Assembly (NCBI GenBank): GCA_041495205.1
Contig: JBGQCF010000001.1
Coordinates: 124,001-188,000, forward strand
Reading direction: 5' to 3'
Source of the DNA: JAHFRG01 sp041495205
GTDB taxonomy: Bacteria > Pseudomonadota > Gammaproteobacteria > Burkholderiales > JAHFRG01
DNA: 64,000 nt
Below are positions 26,601 to 36,636 of this stretch, piece by piece. Position 1 is the first letter of the stretch. The number at the start of each line of letters is the position of its first letter. Below the pieces are notes generated by a model. That model saw nothing but the letters and a program-made list of their open reading frames with translations, made no database searches and was not told the origin of the DNA. The translations under genes and the position numbers were made by a program.

Positions 26601-27801
26601 TGATGAGAACGACGCAGTCATAGCCTGCAAGCGTCTCCGGCGTCAGGGGCACGCTGCTCAGGGCAAAATCATGCTTGCGTATTTTGGGAAATACCGGCAC
26701 GTGCGGGTCCGAATAAGCGATTTCTGCGCCCCTGGCCTTGAGCAATTCCATCAGCTCAACAGCGGGGGATTCGCGCATGTCCTCCACGTTCTTTTTGTAC
26801 GCGATTCCGAGGACCAGAACACGGCTGCCCTTGATTGCCTTGTCCCGATGATTTAATGCTTCGGAGATTTTTCCCAGGACCCATGCCGGCATGCTGCTGT
26901 TGATCTCCCCGGCCAATTCGATAAATCGCGTGTACACGCCGTATTGGCGGGCTTTCCAAGTGAGGTAGAACGGGTCAATCGGGATGCAGTGGCCGCCCAA
27001 ACCGGGGCCGGGATAGTAAGGGACGAAACCAAACGGTTTGGTCGCGGCGGCGCGGACGACTTCGTGAATATCAATCCCCATTTTATCCGCAACGATTTTC
27101 ATTTCATTCACCAGGCCGATGTTGACCGCGCGGTGGATGTTTTCCAGCAACTTGGCCATTTCCGCCGTTCGCGCCGAACTCACCGGCACAACCTTGTCGA
27201 TCACCTGCCGGTAAAGCGCGAGTCCCGCTTTAAGACAGGATGCAGTCACGCCGCCGCAAACTTTGGGTATGGATTTGATGACGTAATCGGGATTGGCCGG
27301 ATCCACCCGTTCAGGAGAAAACACCAGAAATATATCTTTGCCGACTTCGAGCCCCGCTGATTCGATGCGCGGCTTCAGTTCCTCGTCCGTGGTCCCGGGA
27401 TAGGTGGTGCTCTCCAGGGAAACAACCTGCCCCGCCCGCAGGAAGGGCAGCACTGAATTCAAGGTGCCGAGGACGAAGCTGAGATCCGGTTCCCGGTTAG
27501 GATTGAGCGGCGTCGGAACGCAGATAATCAGCGCATCCGCCTCGGAACATTTTTTGAATTCGCCGGAGACGACCAGCCCTTTTTTCAAGGCGGCGGCGAT
27601 GGATTGGCTGGGAATATAACTGATGTAGCTCTCGCCTTTATTCAGGCGGCTGACCTTGTCCGGATCGATATCGATGCCCAGCACGCGATAGCCGACTTCG
27701 CTAAACCGCAGCATCAAGGGCAATCCCACATAGCCCAGGCCGATAATGCCGATCAGGGCTGATCGATTCTCAAGTTTCTCGACGAGTTTGTTGAGCGACA
27801 T
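26494..27801 (-). CDS. Nucleotide-sugar 6-dehydrogenase (UDP-GlcNAc/ManNAc dehydrogenase type)
   Basis: 435 aa from the ATG at 27801. GLGYVGLPLM is the NAD motif, CVPTPLN and ESTTYPGTTDEE are UDP-sugar dehydrogenase blocks, and the catalytic Cys lies in GGHCIPIDPFYL. The spacing agrees best with the WbpA/TviB group, which oxidises UDP-GlcNAc-type sugars to uronic acids; UDP-glucose is the alternative. It is the first gene of the minus-strand polysaccharide locus and diverges from waaC. Confidence 0.88.
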   Translation of the reverse strand: MSLNKLVEKLENRSALIGIIGLGYVGLPLMLRFSEVGYRVLGIDIDPDKVSRLNKGESYISYIPSQSIAAALKKGLVVSGEFKKCSEADALIICVPTPLNPNREPDLSFVLGTLNSVLPFLRAGQVVSLESTTYPGTTDEELKPRIESAGLEVGKDIFLVFSPERVDPANPDYVIKSIPKVCGGVTASCLKAGLALYRQVIDKVVPVSSARTAEMAKLLENIHRAVNIGLVNEMKIVADKMGIDIHEVVRAAATKPFGFVPYYPGPGLGGHCIPIDPFYLTWKARQYGVYTRFIELAGEINSSMPAWVLGKISEALNHRDKAIKGSRVLVLGIAYKKNVEDMRESPAVELMELLKARGAEIAYSDPHVPVFPKIRKHDFALSSVPLTPETLAGYDCVVLITNHDAFDYRLIKKHAKLIVDTRGVYLEPADNIVKA

Positions 27802-27960
27802 GCGTACCGGCGCCTTAAAAAACAGCCAATTATACACCAATGTCCGGCGCATCCCGGCGCGTCCGCAGCGCTCCTTTTCGTCCCTTGCGAACCTATGAGC
27901 ACAAATCGTTTCAGTGTAGTCTAATGGCTCGCGAATCCTCCAATAACTAAAACCAATTTA

Positions 27961-29061
27961 ATGCCCAAAATCCTGCTGGTGAAAACTTCCTCGATGGGGG
28001 ACGTCGTCCACAACCTGCCGGTGGTGAGCGATATCCGCAGGCATTTTCCCGATTCGCAAATTCACTGGGTGGTGGAGGAAGCTTATCAAGAAATTCCCGC
28101 GATGCATCCCGGAGTAAGCGCAATCATAACCGTTGCATTGCGCCGCTGGCGCGGGGCGCTGTGGAGCGACGAAACCTGGCGGGCGCTTGGCGATTTGCGC
28201 AGAAAGTTGAGCGGCAGGCAATACGATTTCGTTCTGGATTCGCAGGGATTGATTAAAAGCGCGCTGATAACCGGGATGGCGCGCGGAGTGCGCTGCGGGC
28301 TCAACTGGAAAAGCGCGCGCGAGCCGCTGGGCTGGTTTTATGACCGTGTTTTTGACGTGCCGTGGACGCTGCACGCGGTGGAGCGCAACCGTTCGCTCGC
28401 CGCGCAGGCGCTGGGTTATGCGCTGGAGGGCAAGGCGGATTATGGCATCAGCGCCAGGCCCGCCGCTTTTCCCTGGCTCAAATCGCCCTATGCGGTGCTG
28501 CTGCACGCGAGCAGCAGCCCGCGCAAGCTCTGGCCGGAAGCGCGCTGGATTGAGCTGGGCGCTTATCTGAATGGTTCGGGGCTCTCCTGCGTTCTGCCGT
28601 GGGGCAATGAGGACGAACGCGCGCGCAGCGGGCGGCTGGCTGGCCAAATCAAGCTTTGTGTGCTTCCTCCGCAACTCGCGCTCGGTGAGGCGGCATCCCT
28701 GCTCGCCGGCGCCAGGGCGGTCATCGGCGTGGACACTGGGCTCGCTCATCTTGCGGCGGCGCTCAACGTTCCGGTGGTCGGGATTTATTGTGCAAGCCGC
28801 CCCGAGGATACCGGGATTTATTCCGAAAGCGCGGTCAATCTGGGCGGAATCAATCAGCCGCCGACGGTGGGCGCGGTTGCGGCGGCGCTCGGCAAGCTGC
28901 TTGCGGCGCCCCCCAACTTTCCTTCCCGCTTGACGGGGGAAAACTTAAATCCTCCCCTTCAAGGGGAGGGTACGGGTGGGGATGGGGTCGCGCAAGGGGA
29001 GGGTACGGGTGGGGATGGGGTCGTGCAAGGGGAGGGTACGGGTGGGGATGGGGTCGCGTGA
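27961..29061 (+). CDS. waaC: LPS heptosyltransferase I
   Basis: 366 aa, about 40 longer than usual. The family blocks are ILLVKTSSMGDVVHNLPVV at the N-terminus and GVDTGLAHLAAAL (about residues 260-272) near the nucleotide-heptose site. It adds the first L-glycero-D-manno-heptose to Kdo2-lipid A. The last 33 residues are three copies of an 11-residue unit (QGEGTGGDGVA) coded by 33-base tandem repeats, so the natural end has been overwritten by repeat expansion; the GT9 domain is complete. The stop overlaps the GTG of the DUF559 gene. Confidence 0.93.
   Translation: MPKILLVKTSSMGDVVHNLPVVSDIRRHFPDSQIHWVVEEAYQEIPAMHPGVSAIITVALRRWRGALWSDETWRALGDLRRKLSGRQYDFVLDSQGLIKSALITGMARGVRCGLNWKSAREPLGWFYDRVFDVPWTLHAVERNRSLAAQALGYALEGKADYGISARPAAFPWLKSPYAVLLHASSSPRKLWPEARWIELGAYLNGSGLSCVLPWGNEDERARSGRLAGQIKLCVLPPQLALGEAASLLAGARAVIGVDTGLAHLAAALNVPVVGIYCASRPEDTGIYSESAVNLGGINQPPTVGAVAAALGKLLAAPPNFPSRLTGENLNPPLQGEGTGGDGVAQGEGTGGDGVVQGEGTGGDGVA
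28960..29058 (+). repeat. 33-bp tandem repeat, 3 copies, inside waaC
   Basis: CAAGGGGAGGGTACGGGTGG begins units at 28960, 28993 and 29026, with a single C/T variation. The 33-base period keeps frame and gives an 11-aa periodic tail. The same word (CCCTTCAAGGGGAGGGTACGGGTGGGG) recurs at 29860-29895 after the palindrome array. Confidence 0.93.
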
Positions 29062-29438
29062 AAGGGCAAACCAACAAGCGCATTCTTCAGGGCGGACTTC
29101 AACGCAGACTGCGCGCCAACATGACTGATGCAGAGTTGCGCTTATGGCATTGCCTGCGTACAAGGCAAATGGACGGTTTTAAATTCCGCAGGCAGCATCC
29201 TTTCGGAGACTACATTCTTGACTTTGTTTGCCTGGAAGCGATGCTTGTAATCGAGGTGGACGGAGGACAGCATGGAGAGCACATGGAGCGGGACGCAGCT
29301 CGCACGGCAACGCTGATGAGCGCGGGTTTCAGGGTGCTGAGATTTTGGAATAACGAGATATTTCATGAAGTCGAAGCGGTTAAGGATTCGATATGGCGCG
29401 CTTTGCATACCCCACCCCCATCCCAACCTTCCCCCTGA
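29058..29438 (+). CDS. DUF559 endonuclease-domain protein
   Basis: 126 aa from a GTG that overlaps the waaC stop. The PD-(D/E)xK-like core is visible: RRQHPFGDYILDFVCLEAML then VIEVDGGQH, with AELRLWHCLR before and LRFWNNEIF after. The family is related to very-short-patch-repair-type endonucleases; its role is unproven. The gene is enclosed on both sides by short G/C-rich palindromic repeats, and its stop lies in one of them. It may have travelled with those repeats (inference). Confidence 0.85.
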   Translation: MKGQTNKRILQGGLQRRLRANMTDAELRLWHCLRTRQMDGFKFRRQHPFGDYILDFVCLEAMLVIEVDGGQHGEHMERDAARTATLMSAGFRVLRFWNNEIFHEVEAVKDSIWRALHTPPPSQPSP

Positions 29439-29575
29439 GGGGGAAGGAGTAAAAAAATGGTAACTTCTCCCTGAGGGGGAAGGAGTTAAAAAATGGTAAC
29501 TTCTCCCTGAGGGGGAGGAGTTAAAAAATGGCGGCTTCCCGCGAAGAGGGAGGAGTTAAAAATGGTGACTTCATC
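29425..29575. repeat. 36-bp repeat array A (about 4 degenerate units)
   Basis: Units of the form ATGGTAACTTCTCCCTGAGG plus GGGAAGGAGTTAAAAA follow each other from the DUF559 stop onward; CTCCCTGAGGGGGAG is partly self-complementary. Later units have decayed. No coding function is seen. Confidence 0.8.
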
Positions 29576-29622
29576 CCTGGTAGGGAGAGAGCCGAAGCCG
29601 GTGGCTTCCTCTGATTTGCGAA

Positions 29623-29893
29623 CCTCCCCTTCAAGAGGAGGCAGAATCTTACGATTCCTCACCTTCACAGGGATGCAGAATTTTAGAATCCTTCTCTTCA
29701 AGGGGAGGCAGAATTTTATGATCCCTCCCCTTCACAGGGAGGCAGAATTTTAGAATCCTTCTCTTCAAGAGGATGCAGAATTTTATGAACCCTCCCCTTC
29801 AAGGGGATACAGAATTTTACGATTCCTCCCCTTCACGGGGAGGCAGAATTTTGCGATCCCTCCCCTTCAAGGGGAGGGTACGGGTGGGGATGG
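29623..29893. repeat. 34-bp palindromic repeat array B (about 8 units)
   Basis: Each unit has CCTCCCCTTCAAGGGGAGG, a perfect or near-perfect palindrome, and a linker CAGAATTTTACGATT or close variant. Units are contiguous, with compensating changes in some stems (for example TTCTCTTCAAGAGGA), hinting at selection or copying of hairpins. The units vary in the stem rather than in a spacer, so this is not a CRISPR array. Confidence 0.85.
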
Positions 29894-29946
29894 GTTATTG
29901 AAAAGGAACTGACGACCTTTCCCTCAGCGGTAATTAGGACATTGAG

Positions 29947-31197
29947 ATGATCATGACGCGCTTCGTCTACACCCTGCTGACTTATGCGATGCTGCCTTTC
30001 GCGCTGCTGCATCTGTTATGGCGCAGTCTCCGCCAGCCCGCCTATCTCAAGCACATCCCCGAGCGTTTTGGTTTCTATGGGGAAGCGCCGTTCCATTCGG
30101 TCATCTGGCTGCACGCGGTTTCGGTGGGAGAAACCCGCGCCGCCGAGCCGCTCATCAATGCCCTGCGCAAGATGCATCCGGACCATTGGGTTCTGCTCAC
30201 CCACATGACGCCGACCGGGCGCGAGGCCGGCGAGCGGCTTTTCGGCGATAAAGTGCTGCGCTGCTATCTTCCCTATGATTTTCCGCAGGGGGTTGAACGA
30301 TTTTTGCGCCATTTCAAACCGGCGGTGGGCGTGCTGCTGGAAACCGAAATCTGGTTCAACCTGATTCGCCTGTGCCGCGCAGAAAATATTCCGCTTTACC
30401 TGGTGAATGCGCGGCTCTCGGAAAAATCCGCGGTGCGTTACGCGCGTTTTGCCAATTTCACGCGCCCTGCTTTGCAGGCGCTGAAGGGAATTGCGGCGCA
30501 GACGCAGTGGGATGCGCAGCGGCTGCACGCGCTCGGCGCGGCGAAAGTTGAAGTCACCGGCAGCCTGAAATTCGACGTGACCCCGCCCGCTTCGCAGATC
30601 GCTTTGGGCGAAGAGTTGCGTCGCCGCTTTGGCACGCGGCTGGTGTTCCTGGCGGCAAGCACCCGCGAAGGCGAAGAGACGCTGGTGTTGGAAGCCGTCG
30701 CCCGGACCGTGGTGCCCAATCTCCTCACCGTCATCGTGCCGCGCCATCCGCAGCGTTTTGATGAGGTTGCGTCGCTGCTGCAAAGCCGCGGTATTCCGTT
30801 CAAGCGCCGCAGCGAAAATCCGCAGCAGGTGGACAATGTGCAGGTTTTGCTCGGCGACAGCATGGGGGAAATGTTCGCTTATCTGGCCGCCTGCGATGTG
30901 GCTTTCGTGGGCGGAAGCCTTCTGCCTTACGGCGGGCAAAATCTTCTCGAAGCCTGCGCGATGGGGAAGCCGGTGCTCATCGGCCCGCACACCTACAATT
31001 TTGCCGAAGCAGCGGAGCTTGCGGTGCAGGCAAGAGCGGCCATGCGGGTCGCTGATGCGAACCAACTCGCGCGAGCCATCCAAACCTTATTTGCCGATGA
31101 GAAAAAACGCCGGGCGATGGGAGAAGCCGGCCGCACTTTTATTGCGCGGCATCAGGGTGCGACGCAAAAAATTCTCAAATTGATTCGCTTCGGTTGA
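29947..31197 (+). CDS. waaA: 3-deoxy-D-manno-octulosonic acid (Kdo) transferase
   Basis: 416 aa; AGGA lies seven bases before the ATG. An N-terminal membrane anchor (TLLTYAMLPFALLHLLW) is followed by the Kdo-transferase domain: WLHAVSVGETRAAEPL with the catalytic Glu, LLETEIWFNLI, and GGSLLPYGGQNLLEACAMGKPV near the CMP-Kdo site. It adds Kdo to lipid IVA at the inner membrane and is normally essential. Repeat arrays flank it on both sides. Confidence 0.96.
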   Translation: MIMTRFVYTLLTYAMLPFALLHLLWRSLRQPAYLKHIPERFGFYGEAPFHSVIWLHAVSVGETRAAEPLINALRKMHPDHWVLLTHMTPTGREAGERLFGDKVLRCYLPYDFPQGVERFLRHFKPAVGVLLETEIWFNLIRLCRAENIPLYLVNARLSEKSAVRYARFANFTRPALQALKGIAAQTQWDAQRLHALGAAKVEVTGSLKFDVTPPASQIALGEELRRRFGTRLVFLAASTREGEETLVLEAVARTVVPNLLTVIVPRHPQRFDEVASLLQSRGIPFKRRSENPQQVDNVQVLLGDSMGEMFAYLAACDVAFVGGSLLPYGGQNLLEACAMGKPVLIGPHTYNFAEAAELAVQARAAMRVADANQLARAIQTLFADEKKRRAMGEAGRTFIARHQGATQKILKLIRFG

Positions 31198-31214
31198 TGC
31201 CACCCTCACCCCAA

Positions 31215-31240
31215 CCCTCTCCCGCCCAGGCGGGAGAGGG
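31215..31240. terminator. Hairpin after waaA
   Basis: CCCTCTCCCGCC and its exact complement flank CA (12-base arms), 17 bases after the waaA stop, and are followed by GGAATATTTTCTTT. It can act as a terminator; it is also one of the local repeat words. Confidence 0.65.
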
Positions 31241-31505
31241 GGAATATTTTCTTTCCCTGCAAGCAGGAAAAAAGAAAAAGGAAACTCCCCCTCTCCGCGA
31301 GAAGCAGAAGGGGAAAGAGAAAATTCACTCTACCGGCAAACAGTAAAAGGGAAAAAGGAATATTCTTCTCCGCCTAAGCAGGAGAAGGAAAAAGAATAAT
31401 TCCCTCTTTCCGCGAGTGGGAGAAAAAGAACATTTCCCTCTCCCCGGAGACTGGGGGAAGAAGAATAATTCCCTCTCCCCGGAGACTGGGGGAAAAAGAA
31501 TAATT
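31241..31505. repeat. Array of degenerate CCCTCTCCCC repeats between waaA and pcm
   Basis: Two exact-like 35-base units (CCCTCTCCCCGGAGACTGGG plus GGAAGAAGAATAATT) at about 31436-31505 follow older, decayed units from about 31285. No gene is seen in 31198-31767. Confidence 0.75.
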
Positions 31506-31593
31506 CCCTCTCCCCGGAAGCGGGGAGAGGGCTAGGGTGAGGGGATGAAATTTCGCAACATGTTTAGAAAGTAACACGCTCGGGCTGCGGCGC
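31506..31593. repeat. Duplicated pcm 3' end plus terminator hairpin
   Basis: This 88-base block matches 31710-31797 at about 75 positions, same orientation. It contains a copy of the last eight pcm codons (minus strand QPERVTF and stop) and the hairpin CCCTCTCCCCG/CGGGGAGAGGG at 31506-31531. The loop sequence is inverted between copies (GAAG versus CTTC). Confidence 0.85.
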
Positions 31594-31709
31594 AAGCGTT
31601 ACGAGGCTGGTCAGATGCTAGGCGCGGACGAGCGAGCGACGAGACAGCACAGAAGAAGTACGGCGAGGAACGAGCGAGTTCGCAACAACGCAAAGGAAAA
31701 ATTAAAATT

Positions 31710-31735
31710 CCCTCTCCCCGCTTCCGGGGAGAGGG
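31710..31735. terminator. Bidirectional terminator between waaA and pcm
   Basis: CCCTCTCCCCG and its exact complement flank CTTC (11-base arms). On the minus strand, downstream of pcm, it is followed by AATTTTAATTTTT, giving a rho-independent terminator for pcm. Confidence 0.7.
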
Positions 31736-31767
31736 CTAGGGTGAGGGGATGAAGTTTTGCAACGTGT

Positions 31768-32421
31768 TTAGAAAACGAAACGTTCGGGCTGCGGTGCGTT
31801 AACCAGCGGCGCAATGCAGGTTTCGAACAAATCCACCGAACTGTACTCTCCGGTCGCGACGCAGGTAATCAATTTCGCCGCCATCACCGGCGGATCGCCG
31901 ACAATGGCAAACAGCCGCCCTCCTGGCTTTAAAGCCTGCTGGAAAACTTCAGGGAGCAGCGGCACCGAACCGGTGAGCACAATCACATCGTAAGGCGCGT
32001 GCGCATTCCAGCCGCGCGCGGCATCGCCTACTTCCAGCGTGACGTTGCTTATACCTTCGGAGCGTAGGGTTTGCGCCGCCTGCTTTGAAAACTCGGGAAT
32101 GATTTCCACGCTGTAGACGTGCTGCGCTTTGGCGGCGAAGAGCGCCGTGAGGTAACCGCTGCCAGTGCCGACTTCCAGCACCGTATCGGTTTTTTTTGGC
32201 GCAAGCTCCTGCAGCACGCGCGCTTCCAGTTTCGGCGGCCACATCGCCTGGCCGTGTCCCAGCGGGATTTCCATGTCGGCAAACGCCAGCCCGCGCCATT
32301 TTTCCGGAACGAACCGCTCGCGCCTTATTACGAACAATAAATCAAGCACGTCCTGATCCAGCACTTCCCACGTGCGGATTTGCTGCTCGATCATGTTGAA
32401 GCGCGCTTGCTCGATATCCAT
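31768..32421 (-). CDS. pcm: Protein-L-isoaspartate O-methyltransferase family protein
   Basis: 217 aa from the ATG at 32421, which restores the usual MxIEQARFNMIEQQIR start; an ATG at 32448 would add nine residues. The SAM motif is VLEVGTGSGYLTALFA and the family block RRERFVPEKW is present, as is PPVMAAKL. It is the short PCMT subfamily common in betaproteobacteria, in which the canonical isoaspartate active-site Ser/Thr region is altered, so repair activity is uncertain. Divergent from thiC; a -10-like GATAAT lies just upstream of 32448. Confidence 0.85.
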   Translation of the reverse strand: MDIEQARFNMIEQQIRTWEVLDQDVLDLLFVIRRERFVPEKWRGLAFADMEIPLGHGQAMWPPKLEARVLQELAPKKTDTVLEVGTGSGYLTALFAAKAQHVYSVEIIPEFSKQAAQTLRSEGISNVTLEVGDAARGWNAHAPYDVIVLTGSVPLLPEVFQQALKPGGRLFAIVGDPPVMAAKLITCVATGEYSSVDLFETCIAPLVNAPQPERFVF

Positions 32422-32487
32422 GGGCTTGAAATCCAAGGGTGTTTCCATGCTTGCAATTATCGCATAGTTCGAGTAGTTTCATGGATA

Positions 32488-32576
32488 CACGTTAGGGGTC
32501 CTTGTGGTGCGAGTCACCACTTGGTGAGATAAACCCTTATAACCTGATGCGGGTAATGCCGTCGTAGGGAAGCGTG
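32488..32576 (+). promoter_or_regulatory. TPP riboswitch (thi box)
   Basis: The conserved words occur in order: TTAGGGGTCC, a variable stem (GTGGTGCGAGTCACCAC), GGTGAGATAAACCCTT, AACCTGATGCGGGTAATGCC and GTCGTAGGGAAGCGTG; CACG at the 5' end pairs with CGTG at the 3' end. It lies 54 bases before the thiC ATG and should repress thiC when thiamin pyrophosphate is abundant. Confidence 0.95.
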
Positions 32577-32630
32577 GCGGAATTCCTCCACCCTCGCTTC
32601 CTCAGAATGGCAGGTCCCAAGGAGCGAGTT

Positions 32631-34502
<1,872 letters not shown>

Positions 34503-34607
34503 ACAAATTAGAACAGCATCCACGCTCAGGATAAAGGTGACCCACGGTTCTGCTGCCATGTTGTAATAACGCTTGACGATAATAACGGTCTGCGTTAATA
34601 TCTCTTC

Positions 34608-34886
34608 ATGATCCGATCGTTTCGGTGCAGAGACACCGAACAGCTTTTCAACCGCGGGCCAGTCCGGCGTTTCAAAGCCATCGAAACAGTCGCTCGCCGC
34701 AAACTTGAGATGCTCGATGCGGCGCATACGTTGAACGATCTCCGCGTGCCGCCGGGAAACCGGCTGGAAGCTTTATCCGGAGACCGCAAGGGCCAGCACA
34801 GCATTCGCATCAACGTCCAGTGGCGAATCTGCTTCGTCTGGAAAGACGGTCACGCGGAGAGTGTAGAAATCATCGACTACCATTAA
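34608..34886 (+). CDS. higB: HigB-type toxin (RelE/ParE superfamily)
   Basis: 92 aa. The HigB blocks are visible: LFNRGPVRRF near the N-terminus, RRKLEMLDAAHTLNDLRVPPGNRLEAL, and the catalytic-type end GQHSIRINVQWRICFVW. HigB cleaves mRNA on the ribosome. It precedes its antitoxin by 11 bases, the normal inverted toxin-first order of higBA. It is the first gene after the thiC repeat. Confidence 0.92.
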   Translation: MIRSFRCRDTEQLFNRGPVRRFKAIETVARRKLEMLDAAHTLNDLRVPPGNRLEALSGDRKGQHSIRINVQWRICFVWKDGHAESVEIIDYH

Positions 34887-34897
34887 GGACCGTATAT

Positions 34898-35191
34898 ATG
34901 GCCAAGCTCAAACCCATTCACCCCGGCGAAATTCTGATGGAAGAATTTCTGAAGCCGCTCAATGTGAGCCAGTACCGGCTCGCGGTGGATATTGACGTGT
35001 CCCCCCGCCGCATCAACGAGATCGTGCTCGGCAAGCGCGGCATTACCGCCGGCACCGCTCTTCGCCTCGCTCATTACTTCGGCATTTCACCGCAGTTCTG
35101 GATGAACCTGCAGGCCAAATATGATCTGCAGACCGAGGAAGACCGGATGGGAACCAAAGTCAAGAATTTGAAAGTGCTCAAAGCGGCCTGA
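34898..35191 (+). CDS. higA: HigA-type antitoxin (XRE family)
   Basis: 97 aa, start at 34898 with AAGGA ten bases upstream. HPGEILMEEFLKPLNVSQY and the HTH region RRINEIVLGKRGITAGTALRL are diagnostic for HigA, ending in FWMNLQAKYDLQ. It neutralises HigB and represses the operon. Confidence 0.93.
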   Translation: MAKLKPIHPGEILMEEFLKPLNVSQYRLAVDIDVSPRRINEIVLGKRGITAGTALRLAHYFGISPQFWMNLQAKYDLQTEEDRMGTKVKNLKVLKAA

Positions 35192-35207
35192 CAAACCAGG
35201 AGACGAT

Positions 35208-35417
35208 ATGGCACTGACACGGGATTTCAAGGAAACGATTCTGGCGCGCGCGCGGCGCGACACGCGGTTCCGCGAAGCACTGTTTACCGAGGCGATTAAA
35301 GCCTACCTGGCGGGCGATACCACTGTAGGCAAAGCCGTTCTGCGCGATCTGGTGAACGCGACCATCGGTTTCGAAGGGCTCGCGGCGGAGGCGTTCTGCC
35401 TTGACGACTGTCGCTAA
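35208..35417 (+). pseudogene. Truncated HTH regulator / antitoxin-like gene
   Basis: 69 aa. The N-terminal two-thirds (MALTRDFKETILARARRD ... AVLRDLVNATIGFEGLAAE) match the short XRE-like regulators that accompany HigB-like toxins and normally have about 100 aa. Here the frame diverges after LAAE into AFCLDDCR and stops, so the DNA-binding helix-turn-helix is missing. It starts 16 bases after higA. Confidence 0.65.
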
Positions 35418-35470
35418 TTAAGCGATGATTGTCGCCTAATTTGCGACATGGCCGCTGCCGTCTCTTATAC

Positions 35471-36082
35471 ATGAACCTCGCCCACCTGCTCTTCGGCGCC
35501 TACCGGCGCGACGTGCTCGGACTGCTGCTGCTGCATCCGGGCGAGTCGTACCACGTGCGCGCGATTGCCCGCATGACGGGCCGGCCGGCCAACACGCTCT
35601 ATCGTGAGCTGGCCATGCTCGCCGAAGCGGGACTGCTTGTGCGCCGCGCGCAAGGCAACCAGGTGCATTACCAGGCCAACCCGGATTCCCCAATCTATGA
35701 GGAGCTGCGCGGCATCCTGAAGAAAACCACCGGCATCGCCGACGTGCTGCGCAAGGCGCTCGCCCGTCTCGCCGGTAGAATCGAGCTCGCCTTCGTCTAT
35801 GGCTCGATCGCGAGCGGCAAGGAGGGCGCGCGCAGCGACGTGGACGTCCTGCTAGTCGGCGAGGTCAAGTTCGCGGATGCGATCCACGCGCTGGGGCCCG
35901 CGGAGAAAGCCCTCCGCCGCGAGATCAATCCGCACGTGTACGGCGTGCGCGAATTCCGCGCAAAGCTTGCGGGCAAGGAGCCTTTTCTTCTGCGGGTGCT
36001 CGAAGGGCCGAAGATCCCGCTGATCGGTAAACTCCATGACCTTGAAAAATCTCGCGGGCATCGGGCGGCTAAAGCCGCATAG
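35471..36082 (+). CDS. HTH plus MNT-type nucleotidyltransferase (antitoxin-like)
   Basis: 203 aa from the ATG at 35471. An ArsR-like winged helix (residues about 10-75, YHVRAIARMTGRPANTLYREL) is followed by a minimal nucleotidyltransferase with the GS-x-SD-x-D signature (YGSIASGKEG then SDVDVLLVG). It overlaps the HEPN gene by 47 bases. MNT proteins act as antitoxins that AMPylate or bind HEPN toxins; here the HTH may also give autoregulation. Confidence 0.85.
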   Translation: MNLAHLLFGAYRRDVLGLLLLHPGESYHVRAIARMTGRPANTLYRELAMLAEAGLLVRRAQGNQVHYQANPDSPIYEELRGILKKTTGIADVLRKALARLAGRIELAFVYGSIASGKEGARSDVDVLLVGEVKFADAIHALGPAEKALRREINPHVYGVREFRAKLAGKEPFLLRVLEGPKIPLIGKLHDLEKSRGHRAAKAA

Positions 36083-36476
36083 CGTCACCGCGAAGGAGCT
36101 TGCGCGCCTTCTCGATTCCGCGGCAACCTCGCTTGCCGATGCAAAAAACGACGCCATTCACGCGATCTCACGGTTCGACCTGGCCTACAAGAGCCTCATG
36201 CAATCCGCGCTCGCGGCTCTGATGGCGAACGGCTACCGTCCCTCGACTCATGAGCCGGGTCACCAACAGACGACGATCCAGACGCTGCCGAAGACCATCG
36301 GTTTGCCGGCCGAAAAGCTGCGCCTCTTCGACGGTTTTCGCCGCGCGCGCAACCTCGCCGACTACGAAGGCAATCCGGTCGAGGAGCGGCTGGTGAAGGA
36401 ATGCGTCGAAGCTGCGGAACGCCTGCTTGCCGACGTGCGCGCGTGGCTGAAGAAGAACCGGCCTGATCTGATCTGA
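36036..36476 (+). CDS. HEPN-domain protein, partner of MNT
   Basis: 146 aa, all alpha by appearance. RRARNLADYEG near residue 105 corresponds to the HEPN Rx4-6H site, with ADY in place of the histidine, a variant known in HEPN families. The strong overlap with the MNT gene indicates a bicistronic toxin-antitoxin unit. RNase activity cannot be assumed because the canonical His is absent. Confidence 0.75.
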   Translation: MTLKNLAGIGRLKPHSVTAKELARLLDSAATSLADAKNDAIHAISRFDLAYKSLMQSALAALMANGYRPSTHEPGHQQTTIQTLPKTIGLPAEKLRLFDGFRRARNLADYEGNPVEERLVKECVEAAERLLADVRAWLKKNRPDLI

Positions 36477-36515
36477 CACATTATGCCGACCCTTGACTTG
36501 CTAAACCGTAATCAG

Positions 36516-36590
36516 GCGCTCGAGCGCGGCATGCAGGAAAAGGCCGCGGAGTTTGTGAAAACCGGCGCGGAGATTTATCGAAGATCGTGA
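36516..36590 (+). pseudogene. Diverged thiC 3'-end fragment
   Basis: The frame reads ALERGMQEKAAEF then KTGAEIYRRS and stop, against ALERGMEEKAVEF ... AGAEVYRKL at the end of the real thiC. DNA identity is clearly lower than for the copy at 37967, so it looks like a thiC end from another lineage. A perfect terminator follows 20 bases later, which may be the original thiC terminator of that lineage. Confidence 0.8.
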
Positions 36591-36610
36591 AAGTGTGACA
36601 ACGCTTAAAA

Positions 36611-36634
36611 GGCGGCTCATGAGCCGCCTTTTTT
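36611..36634 (+). terminator. Rho-independent terminator
   Basis: GGCGGCTC and GAGCCGCC flank AT, followed by TTTTTT. It closes the thiC-like fragment and insulates the Fic gene. Confidence 0.92.
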
Positions 36635-36636
36635 AT

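Noticed and set aside
29623..29893. Possible CRISPR array
   Set aside because: Linkers are nearly identical and the stems vary, the reverse of repeats with unique spacers; no cas genes in the window.
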